DNA of 64,000 nt from Prunus persica. Its lineage: Eukaryota > Streptophyta > Magnoliopsida > Rosales > Rosaceae. Positions 1-12,053 of this stretch are shown one piece after another. Location: contig NC_034016.1 in the NCBI RefSeq assembly GCF_000346465.2, forward strand, positions 6,568,104-6,632,103. The letters run 5' to 3'. How positions within the stretch are numbered: the first letter of the stretch is position 1; each line of letters starts with the position of its first letter. The notes beneath the pieces were generated by a model, which saw only the letters and a list, made by a program, of their open reading frames with translations, had not been told where the DNA came from and did no database searches. A program made the translations under genes and the position numbers.

Positions 1-900
1 TCCAGTTCCTCCAAACACTTTGCCCCCATTTTACAATCCACCACCTACTAAGTTAAGAAGGATTTATGTCAAGATAAGATGCTCTATTTGTGGCCAGAAG
101 GGACATAATAAGACACGACATGCCAACCAAGGAACATCACAGATATTTGGGTTATATTTTCTGTAGTTTAATTTACTTTTGTTATTATTTACTTAAATTA
201 GTTTTTTGTTTTTGTTATTGTAGGCTGTTCCTAATCAGCCCAACCAAGGAGCAGTTGATTCTTCTACAGTCCAAGGGGCAGCTCAGGTATTTGGGTAATG
301 CATTCTGTAGTTTAATTTACTTTTGTTGTTGACAACTTTAATTAGTTTTTTGTTTTTGTTATTGTAGGCCGTTCCTAATCAACCCAACCAAGGAACAGTT
401 GCCTCTTCTACAGTTGAAGGGGCAGCTTAGGTATTTTAGTTAAAAGCTCTTTAGTTTAATTCTTTTTTGGTCTTTAGGCCCAACCAGTTCATATGACCTT
501 TTTTTGTTGTTGTTATTGTTTAGTTTATATCATGTTTATTTTTGTTTTTTAGGCCCAACCCAACTAGAGGCAGAGGGAGAGGTAGAGGAACTACTACATG
601 AAGAGGGAGAGGAAATGGGAGAGGAGAAATGCCAACTGGAAGAGGAAATGTAAGTGACAACTCTTTACTTTAGTTAGTTAATATGGTTCCATTTTATTTT
701 AGGTTGGAAATGGGACAACAGAAATGCCAAAAAATTTCTCATCATCACAACCACTCCCATCATCATCACAGCCAGTCTCTTACACTGGAGCTACATCATC
801 ATCATCATCACAACCACCCAAGTCTCCTGCCAAGAGAGTGAAGTCTCCTGCCAAGAGATTCAAGTCTATTGCCAAGAAGCTTAAACCATGGATGTTTTGA
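1..900 (+). pseudogene. MULE (MuDR-type) transposase, C-terminal tail
   Basis: This is the tail of a Mutator-like transposase whose body lies left of the window. Reading + from about 55, a zinc knuckle of form C-x2-C-x4-H-x4 (CSICGQKGHNK) is seen, as follows the SWIM finger in plant MULE transposases; the last ligand reads His instead of the usual Cys. Short exons follow, separated by GT...AG introns, then an Arg/Gly-rich stretch (RGRGRGRG, about 556-660) and a Ser/Lys-rich end finishing in TGA at 898-900. An in-frame TGA at 599-601 interrupts the Arg/Gly stretch; its neighbours suggest an Arg CGA changed to TGA. The family assignment rests on the order knuckle, RG-rich, basic tail. Function (DNA cleavage and joining at MULE ends) is probably lost in this copy. 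Confidence 0.6.
143..430 (+). repeat. Tandem duplication of an intron+exon unit (2 x 144 bp)
   Basis: Two consecutive 144-bp units (143-286 and 287-430) each consist of an intron starting RTATTTGGGTWAT, ending TTATTGTAG, and an exon reading through CCTAATCARCCCAACCAAGGA to GCAGCTYAG. A third, shorter intron starts at 431 with the same GTATTTTAG-like donor. The exon part is a multiple of three in phase with the transposase tail, so each duplication lengthens the protein without breaking it. Confidence 0.8.
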
Positions 901-1020
901 AGGCTAATTAGGAGGATGTCTATTGGATGTCTTTTTTGAAGTAGTTAGATATGTTCCATTGAATGGTTTATTGGATGTGTTTTTTGAGTCTCTGCGCTGG
1001 AACTTACTATGATACCAAGC

Positions 1021-4019
1021 TGACAGGACCCGCCCCGAAATTTTTCCAAAACCGGGGCGAATCCCGTCTTTGTTCCGACATCACCCCGATGCCGGGCCCA
1101 CTTACTAGAAACCGAGACTCTCTACCAAAATTTTGGCAGAGTCTCCCCTGCAAATTGAACAAACCCAACAAAGTTCAACCTGCATAAAAATACAGAATAA
1201 TCCCAACCAGCAGCATGCTTTGAAGCGAATAAACAGTTTACAACAAAATGGCCTCCGGCCTCACAATTCAAACCCTAACAAGGGCGATAACAGAGCATGT
1301 CTAAGAACTTCAATTTCAACAAAATAGAGTACAAAGGAAATAACATGAAGAAAGAGTCCTACGATGACTTAAGGCTCGGAAGCGCATGATCCGGCTCTGC
1401 TGCGGGGCTCAGTCAACTACTGGCTGGGGGGCGCAAAACAGAAAATTGTGAGTGGACAAAAATAAATTCAGTTCAGTGTAAACCAACGTAATATAACCCC
1501 ACCGTTTAGAAAACCATGCAAGAAATATCATGCATCTCAAAACCGTCATACTTGAGTATATATATATATATATATATCAAAACAAATCCATACCAGATGC
1601 CAAGTCCAAAATCCATAAAGAACGCTTTACAAAACCCACCATCCAAAAACTTATAAATCCCACAACCAAACTCTCGAAAGTGTACCCATTGGCACGACCG
1701 GCAAGGAAGTATCCACACCGAGAAACAAGAATGAATGAATAGATATAAAAATATATAATATAAGAGATATATATATATAATATAAATATAACCATCACCT
1801 AGTTGTACCGGGGAAACAATCCAACCGGGGGATTGTTTGACTAGTCACCCTGGCAGAGTCCTCGTGATGAGTCCTCAATCCACCATGTGACTAGGGAACG
1901 AGCCGTCCAACTGGGGGACCAACTCTCAGCCAGAACGTACCGTCGATAACCTCAAAACTCGTACGTCTGTGAACAGTCCTACGCCCGCAGACTACCCAAT
2001 TAAGGGTCTACAGCAACATCCCGTCAAGGATGCCCCGGGTCCCGACAATTCCAAGTATCTCAAGTCTCCGTATCCAAGTTCCACATCCGAGGAGGTACAT
2101 AGGGTAGTGCTTACCGCACACCAAACTGACATTCTATACTCACCACTTTCCACAATCTCATCTCAACAACCCAAGTACCTCACACATAGCCAAATATATA
2201 TAGAAATCCCCAAAATCCATATATTCATACTCAAGATACTCAAATACGTCAAAACCCAAAATATATTTTCAATGCCTCATAAAAATATCACTTTCAACAA
2301 TTTCATAAATAATATATATCCAAAATACCATTTAAAACATCATGCCTAATATTTCCCAAAATCCATATAAAATATACTTTCAATACCCAACTATGCCAAA
2401 GCCACAATATTTTACCAAAGCGCTATAAAAACATCAAGTTCAACTCATGAATATAATATATTCAATAAATCATTAAAAACATTATGCATAAATCTTTCAT
2501 CAATAAAACCATGCATAGATTTGAAAACAAAGTCCACTCACAAGTAGTCCCACGCTGCTTGACCCTGAGAGGGTCCCGCCTGCTGTGTATGCGTAGTCGG
2601 AGTACCTAATTCAGAATACGTATACGAGATTAATACGAAATGTTTGGAACGAGTACTTTAAATTAAATATCCTAATTTCCCAGATTTCTAGTAAGTATAC
2701 TAGGAACGAGATGTTCTAAGGTCCAACTACCCGATTTGGACGATGGAATAGCTTCGGGAGACACTCGGTCAACCGGCGGTCAAACTTCCCAATTCGGGTC
2801 AACCGGGCCCACGGGACCCACGACCTCCGTTTTACAATCCGAAAGTTCCTAAAGGTTTCACAAGGTCTAAAATACCCGTCTCGCAAGTTTAGTCCAAAAC
2901 GGACGGTTAGATCGCTTACGATCGCACAATCGGACGGTTATTATAAAACGCAAACTTTAAGTTATTGAATCGGAACATCCGGGGTTCCAATTCACGATCC
3001 GTGAATTCCTATACGATCCTAGGAATACCTAGAACAACATATTTTAATTCGGAAAGGATCTAACGGTCGGAACCTATCGAACCCGGATAACGCACAATAT
3101 GCGAAAATCCGTTCGATAGTCAAACGATGTCCGAATTGAGATCCGCGAATTCCTATGCGCTCGTGACAACCTAAGGATCTCATCGGGTTAATTTACAGCC
3201 TCACCAGCCTCACCCACTCGCCGCCACAAGCGCCGGCAGCGCGTGGGTGTTTAGAGTAATTCCGGCGACGAAAAAACTCCACATCCGAGCTCACCCTTCC
3301 TACCCTAGCTTCTACTCGAGGTCAGGATCACTTCATTCAACTACGGAAAGGCCCAATTCGGGTGGCAACTGGCCGGAATTTCATTTTGAAATTCGGCCAA
3401 AACCTAGATTTTCAATTCGATTTCCTAGACAACGAATCGATCCCAACCTATACAACCATCAGCTAGAACTCGGAAAATAGGTGAGAAACCATACCTCACT
3501 CACTAGAAATGGTGGCCAGAGCAGGGAGATCGAGCGGCTGGAAGTTTCTTTCAAGCCGGTGCGATTCCAAGCATTTTCCGACGAAATCCGGTGGTTCCAG
3601 GGACGGTGCTGGCAGGAGAGGAAGAGCGAGCGACAGCGGTTCGATTGGGACCGGTCTCGAGGCCAGCCGTGGCCCGTGGCAGCCGTGGCGACGGTGGAAC
3701 CGTCGCTGCTGGGTTTTCGGGGAGAGAGAGAGCGTCGGGGGAGAGAGAGAGAAGTCAGATATTTTAAACCCAAACTTTGAAATATTTACGATTTTGCCAT
3801 TGTCGATGTTTTGCCCGTAACTTCTTCGTTACAACTCCGATTCAAGCCTACCGCGTGTCTACGAATTCGTCTCAGTACCACCTACCCAAAAATATCAATC
3901 ACTGCCCCAAATACTTTCCGGGCAAGAAAATGACCAATTTACCCCTACCCTAAGGGTAAATTCATAAATTCACTTAAATAATTTAAAATAGGAATTAAAT
4001 TTGGAGTCGGGGTGTTACA
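1021..4019 (-). mobile_element. Large-LTR family, copy A: single LTR plus PBS remnant
   Basis: The stretch starts TGACAGGACCCG and ends GGGGTGTTACA, the same termini as the two LTRs of the intact element at 32947-40676, and is about 3.0 kb long. Immediately left, at about 1009-1018, GATACCAAG is the complement of a tRNA-Met primer-binding site, so the element points left (- strand) and this is its 5' LTR; almost all of the internal part and the other LTR are missing. Inside are a (TA)n run at 1555-1577 and a GA-rich run near 3717-3752. It splits the surrounding MULE. No target duplication can be tested because one end is lost. Confidence 0.75.
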
Positions 4020-4354
4020 ATCATTGTTTTGTATTTGGTACATTTTGGAACCTGAACTGGGAAACTGCTTCATCTATCTTTATGCTTTAGTTTCACTTGG
4101 AACCTGATTTGGTACATTTTGGAAGCTGTAACTGGATGTTATATATGTTGATTTGGTACATTTTGAAACTGGGTGTTATATATGTTGATTTGGTACATTT
4201 TGGAACTTGTACATTTGGTACATGCCCTCTCATCAACAAAATGGAAACAAAATGAATACACTAACACCAATATGTCCACCAAACTCGAACTCAAATTTCA
4301 TTGCAAAATGAACGACATATCGGTTACATTTCGACCTAATTGATCATAAGCTTT
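4020..4354. other. MULE non-coding spacer with short direct repeats
   Basis: No gene is seen. The phrase TTGATTTGGTACATTTTG and close variants recur five times between 4035 and 4220, so this is a small imperfect direct-repeat field between the two convergent MULE genes. Confidence 0.55.
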
Positions 4355-4853
4355 TCATAGTTTACTTCCGGAAATGTCAACCAATTGCCTAAGACACAGA
4401 CTTTTCTTTTCCAACAGTCTTTTCTGCTTGCCTAGTTCTCCAACTTCGTACTCCAATTCCTTCTTTTCTTTCTCCACCATTTTCAGCTTATCTTCCACTT
4501 CGTTCTTCTGTTTTTCTATTAACTTTAGGTCCTCTTCCATTGCTCTCATTCTTCTCAGCAACCCAGAATTTAGTTATTTTCCTTTTGCACAGGTCGGTGC
4601 ATCCAGCCACTCCCAATGATGCCCATTTCCTCTGTTTCTCTGCAAAGTACGTTTCATAACATCAAAGCTAAACCCATCAAGCAACAAAATAAAATTTCAC
4701 AGATGAACTTACCCGACTCATCTCACAAGCCTCAAATCTTCTCCCAGGATTTAAATCAGTCCATGAAGTCCAGGTTTTGATATATCCACCGCACCTGCAT
4801 AGCTTCCTTGTACTAGGGCTCGGATTTGTTGATGAAGAAGAAATCTGCGACAT
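4355..4853 (-). pseudogene. GRF-type zinc-finger protein (At4g04775-like), two exons
   Basis: Exon 1 (4853-4713) starts ATG and encodes 47 residues including CRCGG, TSWT and NPGRRFEAC, the signature of plant GRF zinc fingers. The donor GTAAGT is at 4712-4707. Exon 2 starts at 4639 after TTTGCAG and continues the finger with GHHWEWLDAPTC. An in-frame TAA at 4576-4574 stops it, yet the same frame stays open for about 70 more residues to 4355 and forms a Lys/Glu-rich coiled coil, so the TAA looks like a later mutation. Such small GRF proteins (finger plus coiled coil) are common in plants and often repeat-associated; they are thought to bind nucleic acid. The gene converges on the MULE transposase tail, with its 5' end next to the presumed right MULE end. 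Confidence 0.65.
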
Positions 4854-5084
4854 TTTTTGCGCATATATTGTGCGGGCTTCCCAGATTTCCTTCGAATTTC
4901 TAAAATTTCAGCACATCTACTGTTTTTATGTGGCTTTCTTCGAATAAAAATGGGAATTGGGGATTTATTTGGCGCCAAATTTGACATTTTTGGGAGGGAA
5001 GTTGCTGTAGATGGGAGGTTGGACATGCTAGACTTCAAAAGAAAAATTTGCCCATGAAATTGACACCACGTTAGCCAGACTTGA

Positions 5085-5204
5085 CGAAAGGACTACTTGT
5101 GCAACGAAACACACAATTGAGTAACCTCTACAACTAATAATTGAGTTCAGTGACCCAAATATAATTACGGGTATAGTTGAGAGACCATTGTTGCGAAAAA
5201 GCCT
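5085..5204. repeat. Probable right terminal repeat of the MULE
   Basis: Reading -, the text runs GGCTTTTTCGCAACAATGG, TCTCTCAACTATACCCG, GGTCACTGAACTCAATTA, GGTTACTCAATTGTG. This 'not-every-base but phrase-repeating' style is typical of MULE ends as I remember them. The left end and its 9-11 bp target duplication lie outside the window, so the call is an inference. Confidence 0.35.
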
Positions 5205-5234
5205 AATAAGAAGATTTGTGATGGGTTGTTACAA

Positions 5235-5600
5235 TATGAAGCATTGCATAATGTATGTTCGTGTTTCGCATAATAAGTTAATGTGTGTTCGTGTTTCGCA
5301 TAATAAGTTAATGTTGTAATAAGTATTGCCTAATTTGTAGTATCTTAATTGTGTATTAATAGTCATAAAAAAGTGTATTAATAGTCGTAGAATGTGTATT
5401 AATAGTAGTAGAATGCGTATTAATAGTAGTAGAACGTGTGTATTAATTTTATAAAAAAAAAAAAATATTAACACATATATAGTGTGTATTGACTGTAATA
5501 CAATGTATTAACAATCGTAAAATGTGCATTAACAATCAGCTTGGGTTTCGTGATTGGTCTGTGTATTAACAGTCGTAGAAGGTATATTAACAACCATAAT
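5235..5600. repeat. Short tandem repeats (about 32-bp and about 22-bp units)
   Basis: At 5247-5312 the phrase GTTCGTGTTTCGCATAATAA plus GTTAATG is repeated twice. From about 5345 to 5595 a unit close to GTGTATTAATAGTCGTAGAAT recurs roughly ten times with variation. No coding potential is seen. Confidence 0.7.
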
Positions 5601-6225
5601 GACTCCTTGGGTTGTGTGATTGCTTTGCTTTTGCATTATTAATTTCTTTTGTTTTTTGTTTGGAAATGTTTTTTAAAATGTGGGATGGGCTTGTTTTTAG
5701 TGTTTTGGATTTTTTTTGGTGAAGTTTTGGAGTTGGACTTGTCTTAAGAAAACTAATGGTAATTTTGTAATTTATAAGAACTTTGAAGCCTCTTTGTTAT
5801 GTTGCAAATGGGCTTTGGATGTGTTTTTAAAGTCCATTTCATGTAGGTTTTATTTTTATTTATTTATTTATTTTCAATAAATATAATTTGGGCCTATATA
5901 TTGGGTTTAATAGTGAAGCTCCCATTTTCTTTTTTAACAAAGCCCTTAGATCTACTTACATCTAACGGTCTGAATTGTCAATGATGCACACTAACATCTT
6001 GTTAAGGTTTTTCTTACTCTATGATGTTTATTATGCTAGGCAATGGTACTAAATCTGGATCAATTGGTTGGATTATTGGATGGAAGGACCATGTTTTCAT
6101 GGGGCTTCATTTCATTTGCAAGTTTCCTCTTATGGATATATGCTATGACAAGAACTTGCTTTAGTTGAATCAATTGTACCTTGAATATTTGTGAACCTAA
6201 ATTACAAAATCTGGAAATCCCAAAC
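5601..6225. other. AT-rich intergenic DNA, nothing recognised
   Basis: I see no gene, terminal repeat or structured repeat. The stretch ends where recognisable retrotransposon pol sequence begins abruptly at 6226, so the 5' part of that element was lost here. Confidence 0.5.
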
Positions 6226-8640
6226 ATGCCCTTTGGGCTGAAGAACGCTAGAGTAACGTACTAGAGGCTCGTGAACAAGATTTTCAAATAGCAGATTGGC
6301 AAGACTATGGATGTCTACATAGATGACATGCTAGTCAAAGCTCCCGACAAGCTGATCACATCAAGAATCTTGCCGAAGCATTTAGCCTGTTCCAAAAATA
6401 CCACATGAAGTTGAACCTCAGCAAGTGCACATTTGGAGTCTCATTTGGCCAATTTTGGGATATTTGGTCACCCAAAGAGGCATCGAAGCACATTATAATC
6501 AAATCAAGGCCATCCTCAACATGAAGTCGGCTGCCACAACTAAGGAGATACAAAGTCTAACGAGCAGAGCAGCAGTTCCCAACCTATTCGTTTTGAGATC
6601 CACTAACAAGTGCAGGCCATTCTTCAAAGCCTTGAAAAAAAATTACAAAGAGAGAACTTGGATGAAGAGTGCAAAGTAGCTTTCCAAAACTTCAAGACCT
6701 ACCTCACTTCACCTCCCCTGTTCTCAAAACCCGCACCAGGCGTAGATCTGTTCATCTACCTGGCCGTGTCCAACTCAGTAGTAAGTTCAACTCTCATTCG
6801 AGAAGAGCTAGGGGCACAACATCCGGTATTCTACATGTCAAAAGCCCTAATCGATGTAGAGACTAGCTATCTGAAAATGGAGAGGCTCATTTTATCACTT
6901 GTAGTTCCCTTAAGAAAATTAAGACCCTACTACCAAGCTCACTGAATAATCGTCATGACAGAGTTTCCTTTGAGATCGATTCTTCACAGCCTCGACGCTT
7001 CTCAGCGACTCATGAAATGGGCTATCGAACTCAATTAGTACGTCCTCCTCTACCGGCTGAAGGCTGCTATAAAAGCCTAAAGACATGTGGTAGTTGCAAG
7101 TAAATGGAGCATTAAATCACAAGAGAGCTGGAGCATGCGTCGTCATAATCACCCTAGATGGAACCTTGTTGGAACAAGCTATCACACTGGGCTTTCCAGC
7201 TTCAAACAATGAAGCAGAATACGAGGCATTGCTCGTTGGACTGTGCTTAGCAAAAGAACTATAAATGAAGAAGTTGGCCATCTACTCAGACTCCCAGCTG
7301 ATCACAAATGAAGATTCAGACGAGTACATGGCAAAGCACCCGAGAATGATCCAGTATCTTGACCAAGTCCAAATACTGTTGAAGGAATTCCCCACTTTCA
7401 CTATCCAACAAGTTTATCAAGCAGAGAACACTAATGCAGATGCATTGGTAAACTTAGGATTAACGCTAGACACCCAGCTCAGATGCTATATTCGGGTTGA
7501 GCACCATGAGTAGCCAAGCATCGAAGAGATAGAACAAGTAAACTCAATGCAGATTGATGAGGACCCCATCTAGCAAGACCCCATTATCGACTACTTGAAA
7601 AATGGAAATCTACCAAAGGATAAATCTGAAGCTAGGAGGGTCTAGTAGAAAGCCACGAGATACTACATTCAAGACAACAAGCTCATTCATAGATCGTACT
7701 CCGACCCTCATCTTATATGTATAAAGTATCCTCAAACACTTGAGGTACTTTACAAAATCCATAATGGCGAGTGCGAAAACCACTTTAGAGTCAGGACACT
7801 CGCTTGGAAGGCTCTTAGCATAGGCTACTTATGGCCTACCATGCACCAAGACTCCACGAAGTATGTTAAAAGATGTGATCGATGCCAACGATACAAGCTA
7901 GTTCCTAGCGTGCCTACAGAGGTGTATCATTCGCAGAACAGTTCGTGGCCATTCATGTAATAGGCCATTGACTTAGTAGGTCCCATGCCTCCTGCACCTG
8001 TCAAAAAAATCATGATGATCGTCGCTACCGACTACTTTACTAAATAGATCGAGGCCAAAGCTCTATCCTTTACCAAGGAAGCCGAAATGGAACGATTTGT
8101 CTAGAAGAACATTATCTATCAGTTTGGCTGCCTACAGTCGATGGTTACCAACAATAGGTCACAATTCATTAGCAAGCAGATCACTGCCTTCTTTGCAAAG
8201 TACAGTATTCATCAATACTTGTCTACTTTGAGATATTCTTAAGGCAATGGCCAAGTTGAGGTATCCAACAAGATTGTATTAGATTGCCTGAAGAATAGAC
8301 TAAAAGGCGCCGAAGGAAAGTGGGTGGATGAGCTCCCTTAAGTAATTTGGGCTTAACCACCAAAAAAAGATCAACCGGCGAAACCCTATTTTCCTTAGCC
8401 TACTGAACTGAGGCAATCATTCTTCCACACATCACTGTCCCCTTCATGAGTATTGAGGTCGGTAGTATTGGTCAGAACTCCGAACAAATGAAGGTCAACC
8501 TCGACTTACTTGAGGGAGAACACGAGATAGCCATTGTTCGAGTTTCCTTTTACCAGTAGCAGTTAAAGTCTTACTACAACAAGAGGGCTAAGGTCTGGGG
8601 GCAAAGGAAGCTACACACTTAACACTTTAGAAGGGAAGGA
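6226..8640 (+). pseudogene. Tat/Ogre-type Ty3/gypsy pol remnant (RT, RNase H, second RNase H, integrase)
   Basis: Reading +, MPFGLKNA opens the middle of reverse transcriptase and YIDDMLVK (about 6320) is its catalytic box. Then come the RT thumb, a first RNase H region (about 6690-7060), a second RNase H-like domain with [13 protein letters not shown] (about 7205) and YSDSQLI (about 7280), and integrase with the H-H-C-C finger (HNGE... CDRCQRYK, about 7760-7890), the AIDLVGP box (about 7967) and the NGQVE box (about 8245). Two RNase H domains mark the Tat lineage. Dozens of stops and several frameshifts are present; many stops sit where Trp or Gln is expected, fitting C-to-T/G-to-A decay. 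The integrase second Asp reads Asn (TNNRSQF). gag, protease and the RT amino end are missing. Confidence 0.8.
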
Positions 8641-9193
8641 GATTCCAAGACAATGAAATGCATGTCACCTCCAAAGATATTACCCATGAAGCTTCCTCTT
8701 ACCGACTCAGTTCCTAGCATGCAACTGAGCCCTACCCACGTCTGAAGAAGAAAAGCAACTATTGATGATTTCAGGTTGTTTATCCAGTTATTTTGATTTC
8801 AAAATAAAGCGATGTAACTACACAAGCATCAATACAAGTTCAGTTTTTCATTCAAAAGAAGTGTATAGTTATCTATAAGTGTCCTAAGGGAGACGCAGTC
8901 CATGAAGCTCCTAGGGGAAACGTAGGGCAACCAGGCCATTGTCCTTAAGAAGCGTCCTAAGGGAGACGCATGGCGACTACCATGAAGCATTCTAAGGGAA
9001 AAGCAGAAAAACACCCTTCAAACAAGCTGTGGGTAAATATTCAAACATCTCAAGGCAAATGCACAACTAAGGCTCCAGCTTGTCACTCAAGCAATTTACA
9101 AGACATAATGTGAATTCAAGTTAAAGAAATGATTGAAGTTTCCATAGTAAAGTGACCAACCGGCCGAGTTCAAAAGAAAAGAGTCTTCATCTT
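8641..9193. repeat. Tat 3' spacer with short repeated motif
   Basis: This is non-coding spacer between pol and the antisense gene. The phrase CCTAAGGGAGACGCA or a close variant (TCCTAGGGGAAACGTA, TTCTAAGGGAAAAGCA) recurs four times between 8882 and 9006, about 35-50 bp apart, each after an AAGC/AGTG step. Confidence 0.5.
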
Positions 9194-11305
9194 CTAGTCA
9201 GCGACCTCATCAGCTTTCGCTTGATTAACTGCACCCTTTGTGGCTTCGCCTAATTCAGCTACATGCTCATCATATGCAGCTATCTGCTCAGTAGCTCCAA
9301 CTGCCTGGTCAGCCAAGTCTGATGCTACCTCATTAGCTGCGCCCTCCTTGGGATCATCCTCCTCAGCTGTAGTCTCGGCAGCCACCTGCTCTTCGGCTAC
9401 CTCCATATCCACAACATTTATCTACATACCTTAAGTAGGAGGAATGTTAGGGCAGAACATCTCAACATCTTCATCTTCAATGTGATGACAAGGAGCGGCC
9501 CTACTCTTGCAGTCCAGGTAGCCCAACTTGTATGCATCAATGACAACCTCAGACTTGGATCATTTAGCAGCCTTGTGACAGGTGTCAAACTTGGCCAGAA
9601 GTTTGTCATAACTCTGGGATATATCAACGTTCTTGCACTCAAGAATGAAGTAGACCTTATTGCAACCATGCAGGGCAGCAACAGAAGACTTGAGTTCACT
9701 ATCTTTTTTAGCAAGGGAAGTCTTTAGCATAAACATGCTCTCCTTTATTTTAGACATCTTCATTTCATGACGGATCCACTCGGCCGAATTTGCCAGTCAG
9801 ATCAACATTATTCTTCTCCAACTCATTTAGTTGAGTAGAAGAGGGGGCATCAGCATACGAGTTCCAGATGGCCTCAATCGTAAAAACTACTCCTTTTTGA
9901 AGCAAAGTGACAACTGCTTCCTTTTGCTTCTCTAGGGAAAGACTTGAGAAAGTGTCAAAATCCCTAGCCTGATGGTTATGATCAACCAGCTTAACGAGCT
10001 TGACAGAAAGTTCATCTTGAGCAGATCAAACACACATGCATCCCTTGCCGAGTAGGACTTGTCAACCTTTGGACCAGCTGTTCGCATTTCTGAGAAACCC
10101 TTCGCCGGAGTAGATGACTTTCTAACCATCTCAGCCCCTGCCATCCTCACCTCAAAAGTAGTCAACGACGTCGAATAAGCTCCATGTCCCGAATACTCCA
10201 CATGCCGCCAACCTTCTTACTATTTAGCCGATAAGATGCTTGACCCTGGAAGACGATGAAGAAGTAGCTCCTACTTGAGTCTTCCTAACAGACGAGACCT
10301 CTTTTGAAGGAAACTTGATCATAGGAGAAGGAAGTTTCAGCTTTATGCATAGTGGAGGACATTCATTGGCCGTGAAGTTGTAGCTTCATCTTTGGAGGAC
10401 TTGGCGTTAGTCTTCTTCTTTGAGCGGGTTTTGGTCAAGGACTCCTCCTGTTCGGCAGGCAGGTCGTCCCAGTCCAGGTCATATTGCTTTCCATCTCTCA
10501 ACATCCCTAGCAGGGTGTAGACCACCAACTTTCTCCCTATACTCACTCAACAGCCAGTGCCATTCGTGAAACCTCGCGGAGATGTTCAAGGTCTGGCGGA
10601 CCTTAGCCACGTTCGGCCCAAGATCCAATTTCTTGCAGATGTCATTCTCTGCAGGGAGAAGATAGAAGTCAGTTAGTCACACATCAAAGAATTCAAATAA
10701 AATGAAAGCAGATCAGTAGAAGTATGAATGTACCATCACAGTAAGTGACGGGAACAAGCGAACCATCGCTGACCTAGACTTCCCACAGTCCGCTGACCTC
10801 TAACACATTGGCATGCCATAAGTGATCCCTTGGCTGAGACTATCAAATAGCTTGGCTTTGCATACACGGACCTGGGCATACTTCTTGTAGCGCCTCACTT
10901 TGAAAAAGTAGAAGAACTCTTACACCATCAGATCCAACTTGAAGAAACAACTCAGATTCTCAAAACACACGATCGCCTGGTAGACATTCAGAGTACATTG
11001 GCTTGGGGCACATGCTCTGGCGTAGAACACCTTCCAGAAGAACTTCAACTAGGGGAACGTGAAGCCCAATGAGTAGTAGAAGGGCGGAATGTGATAATTC
11101 TGGCATTTGGATCATTCGAGTCTACAAAAGGCTCTGCCAACTTGACATGCACGTCATCATGTAAGGCAAAAGCATATATGGCACGCCACTTCGGGAAGTC
11201 GGCTTTGGACATAATGCGATGCAGATTAGCCAGGAATCTCTTCTTGTGCATTGGAACCACCCCATAGGGTCTAAGGTACTTGCAAACTCGGTGATTGACT
11301 ACCAT
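9194..11305 (-). pseudogene. Antisense gene of the Tat element (putative gypsy-type transposon domain)
   Basis: Reading -, conserved-looking blocks appear in order: a block ending at about 11090 (RPYGVVPMHKKRFLANLH), a middle block at about 11090-10760 that is rich in Phe/Tyr and Cys and shifts frame, an acidic/basic segment at 10546-10343 (LDWDDLPAEQEESLTK), a coiled-coil-like part near 9700-10000, and an acidic Ala/Glu-rich end at 9412-9194. Tat retrotransposons often carry an extra antisense ORF between pol and the 3' LTR, some with a domain annotated as 'putative gypsy type transposon'; position, strand and style match. Its role is unknown. Several frameshifts and stops make this copy a pseudogene; at least one intron (near 10650) is likely. 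Start and end are approximate. Confidence 0.5.
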
Positions 11306-12053
11306 GATAGGAAGATATGATTAGTCAATAGTTGCAAAAAGGGGAAGAAAATTGCAAGTCAGATAGCATGTCAAAACCCTAAGTTGTAGCCAAAAAAAAA
11401 AAAGAAAAAAAAGAGAAGGTCACACAACCTTAGAAGCTGATGCAGCACCTCGACCCGAGCCGAGTTACAACTTGTCCAGCAAGTCACGGCGCAACCAAGC
11501 TTCAACAAAAATAAAAATAAACAAATAAAAGGGTAGTCACGGCCACCACCAGCAACTGCCAGCAACCACCGCGATAGCAGTCCAGCAGCCACACCCGCTA
11601 CACGATCGATAGAAATAAAGGATGGAAAGGCGTCACTGCCGCCAGTGACGGCAGAAACAGCCGCGTTGCTGCCACCCGGTCGTGCTGCTAATCCCCTACA
11701 GTCACAACGACAACCAGTTAGGCTCACCCATCTGGTCCTCCTCGCAAGGCTCGACAAAAGAAAAGATAGCCGTAGCCATTGCCCAGACAATGGTGGCAAC
11801 CACGTCCGCGCTGCTCCCATGAGGCGGACCTCGCCAATCAGTGCACCGTACCACGACGACAACCAGCCAGGCCCATCGAGTTAGTCCTTGCTGCGAAGAA
11901 AAAGAAGAGGAGGAAAAAAAAAATTTGACCTACCTTGGTGTGCACAACAACTCCGCTCCTCGACAAGCAATACAACCCTCTAAGATCTCTCTTGCAACTT
12001 GGAAAGTAGAGGAAACAATTTTACAATTTGAAGAGGAATGAAGAGAAGCCATG
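11306..12053 (-). other. Leader region upstream of the antisense gene
   Basis: This GC-rich stretch (about 11520-11880) lies between the antisense gene and its TATA box. An open frame of 163 codons runs through it on - (11862-11371), but its composition (Ser/Leu/Gly-rich, ending in a poly-Phe run from a poly-A tract) does not look like a protein. I treat it as transcribed leader or captured sequence. Confidence 0.35.

Noticed and set aside
1021..4019. Classic solo LTR with target duplication
   Set aside because: A primer-binding-site remnant is still attached on the left, so this is a truncated element rather than a clean solo LTR, and no duplication can be shown.
11371..11862. 163-codon - frame
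   Set aside because: Composition is that of GC-rich leader plus a poly-A tract read as poly-Phe. No motif and no support for a start.
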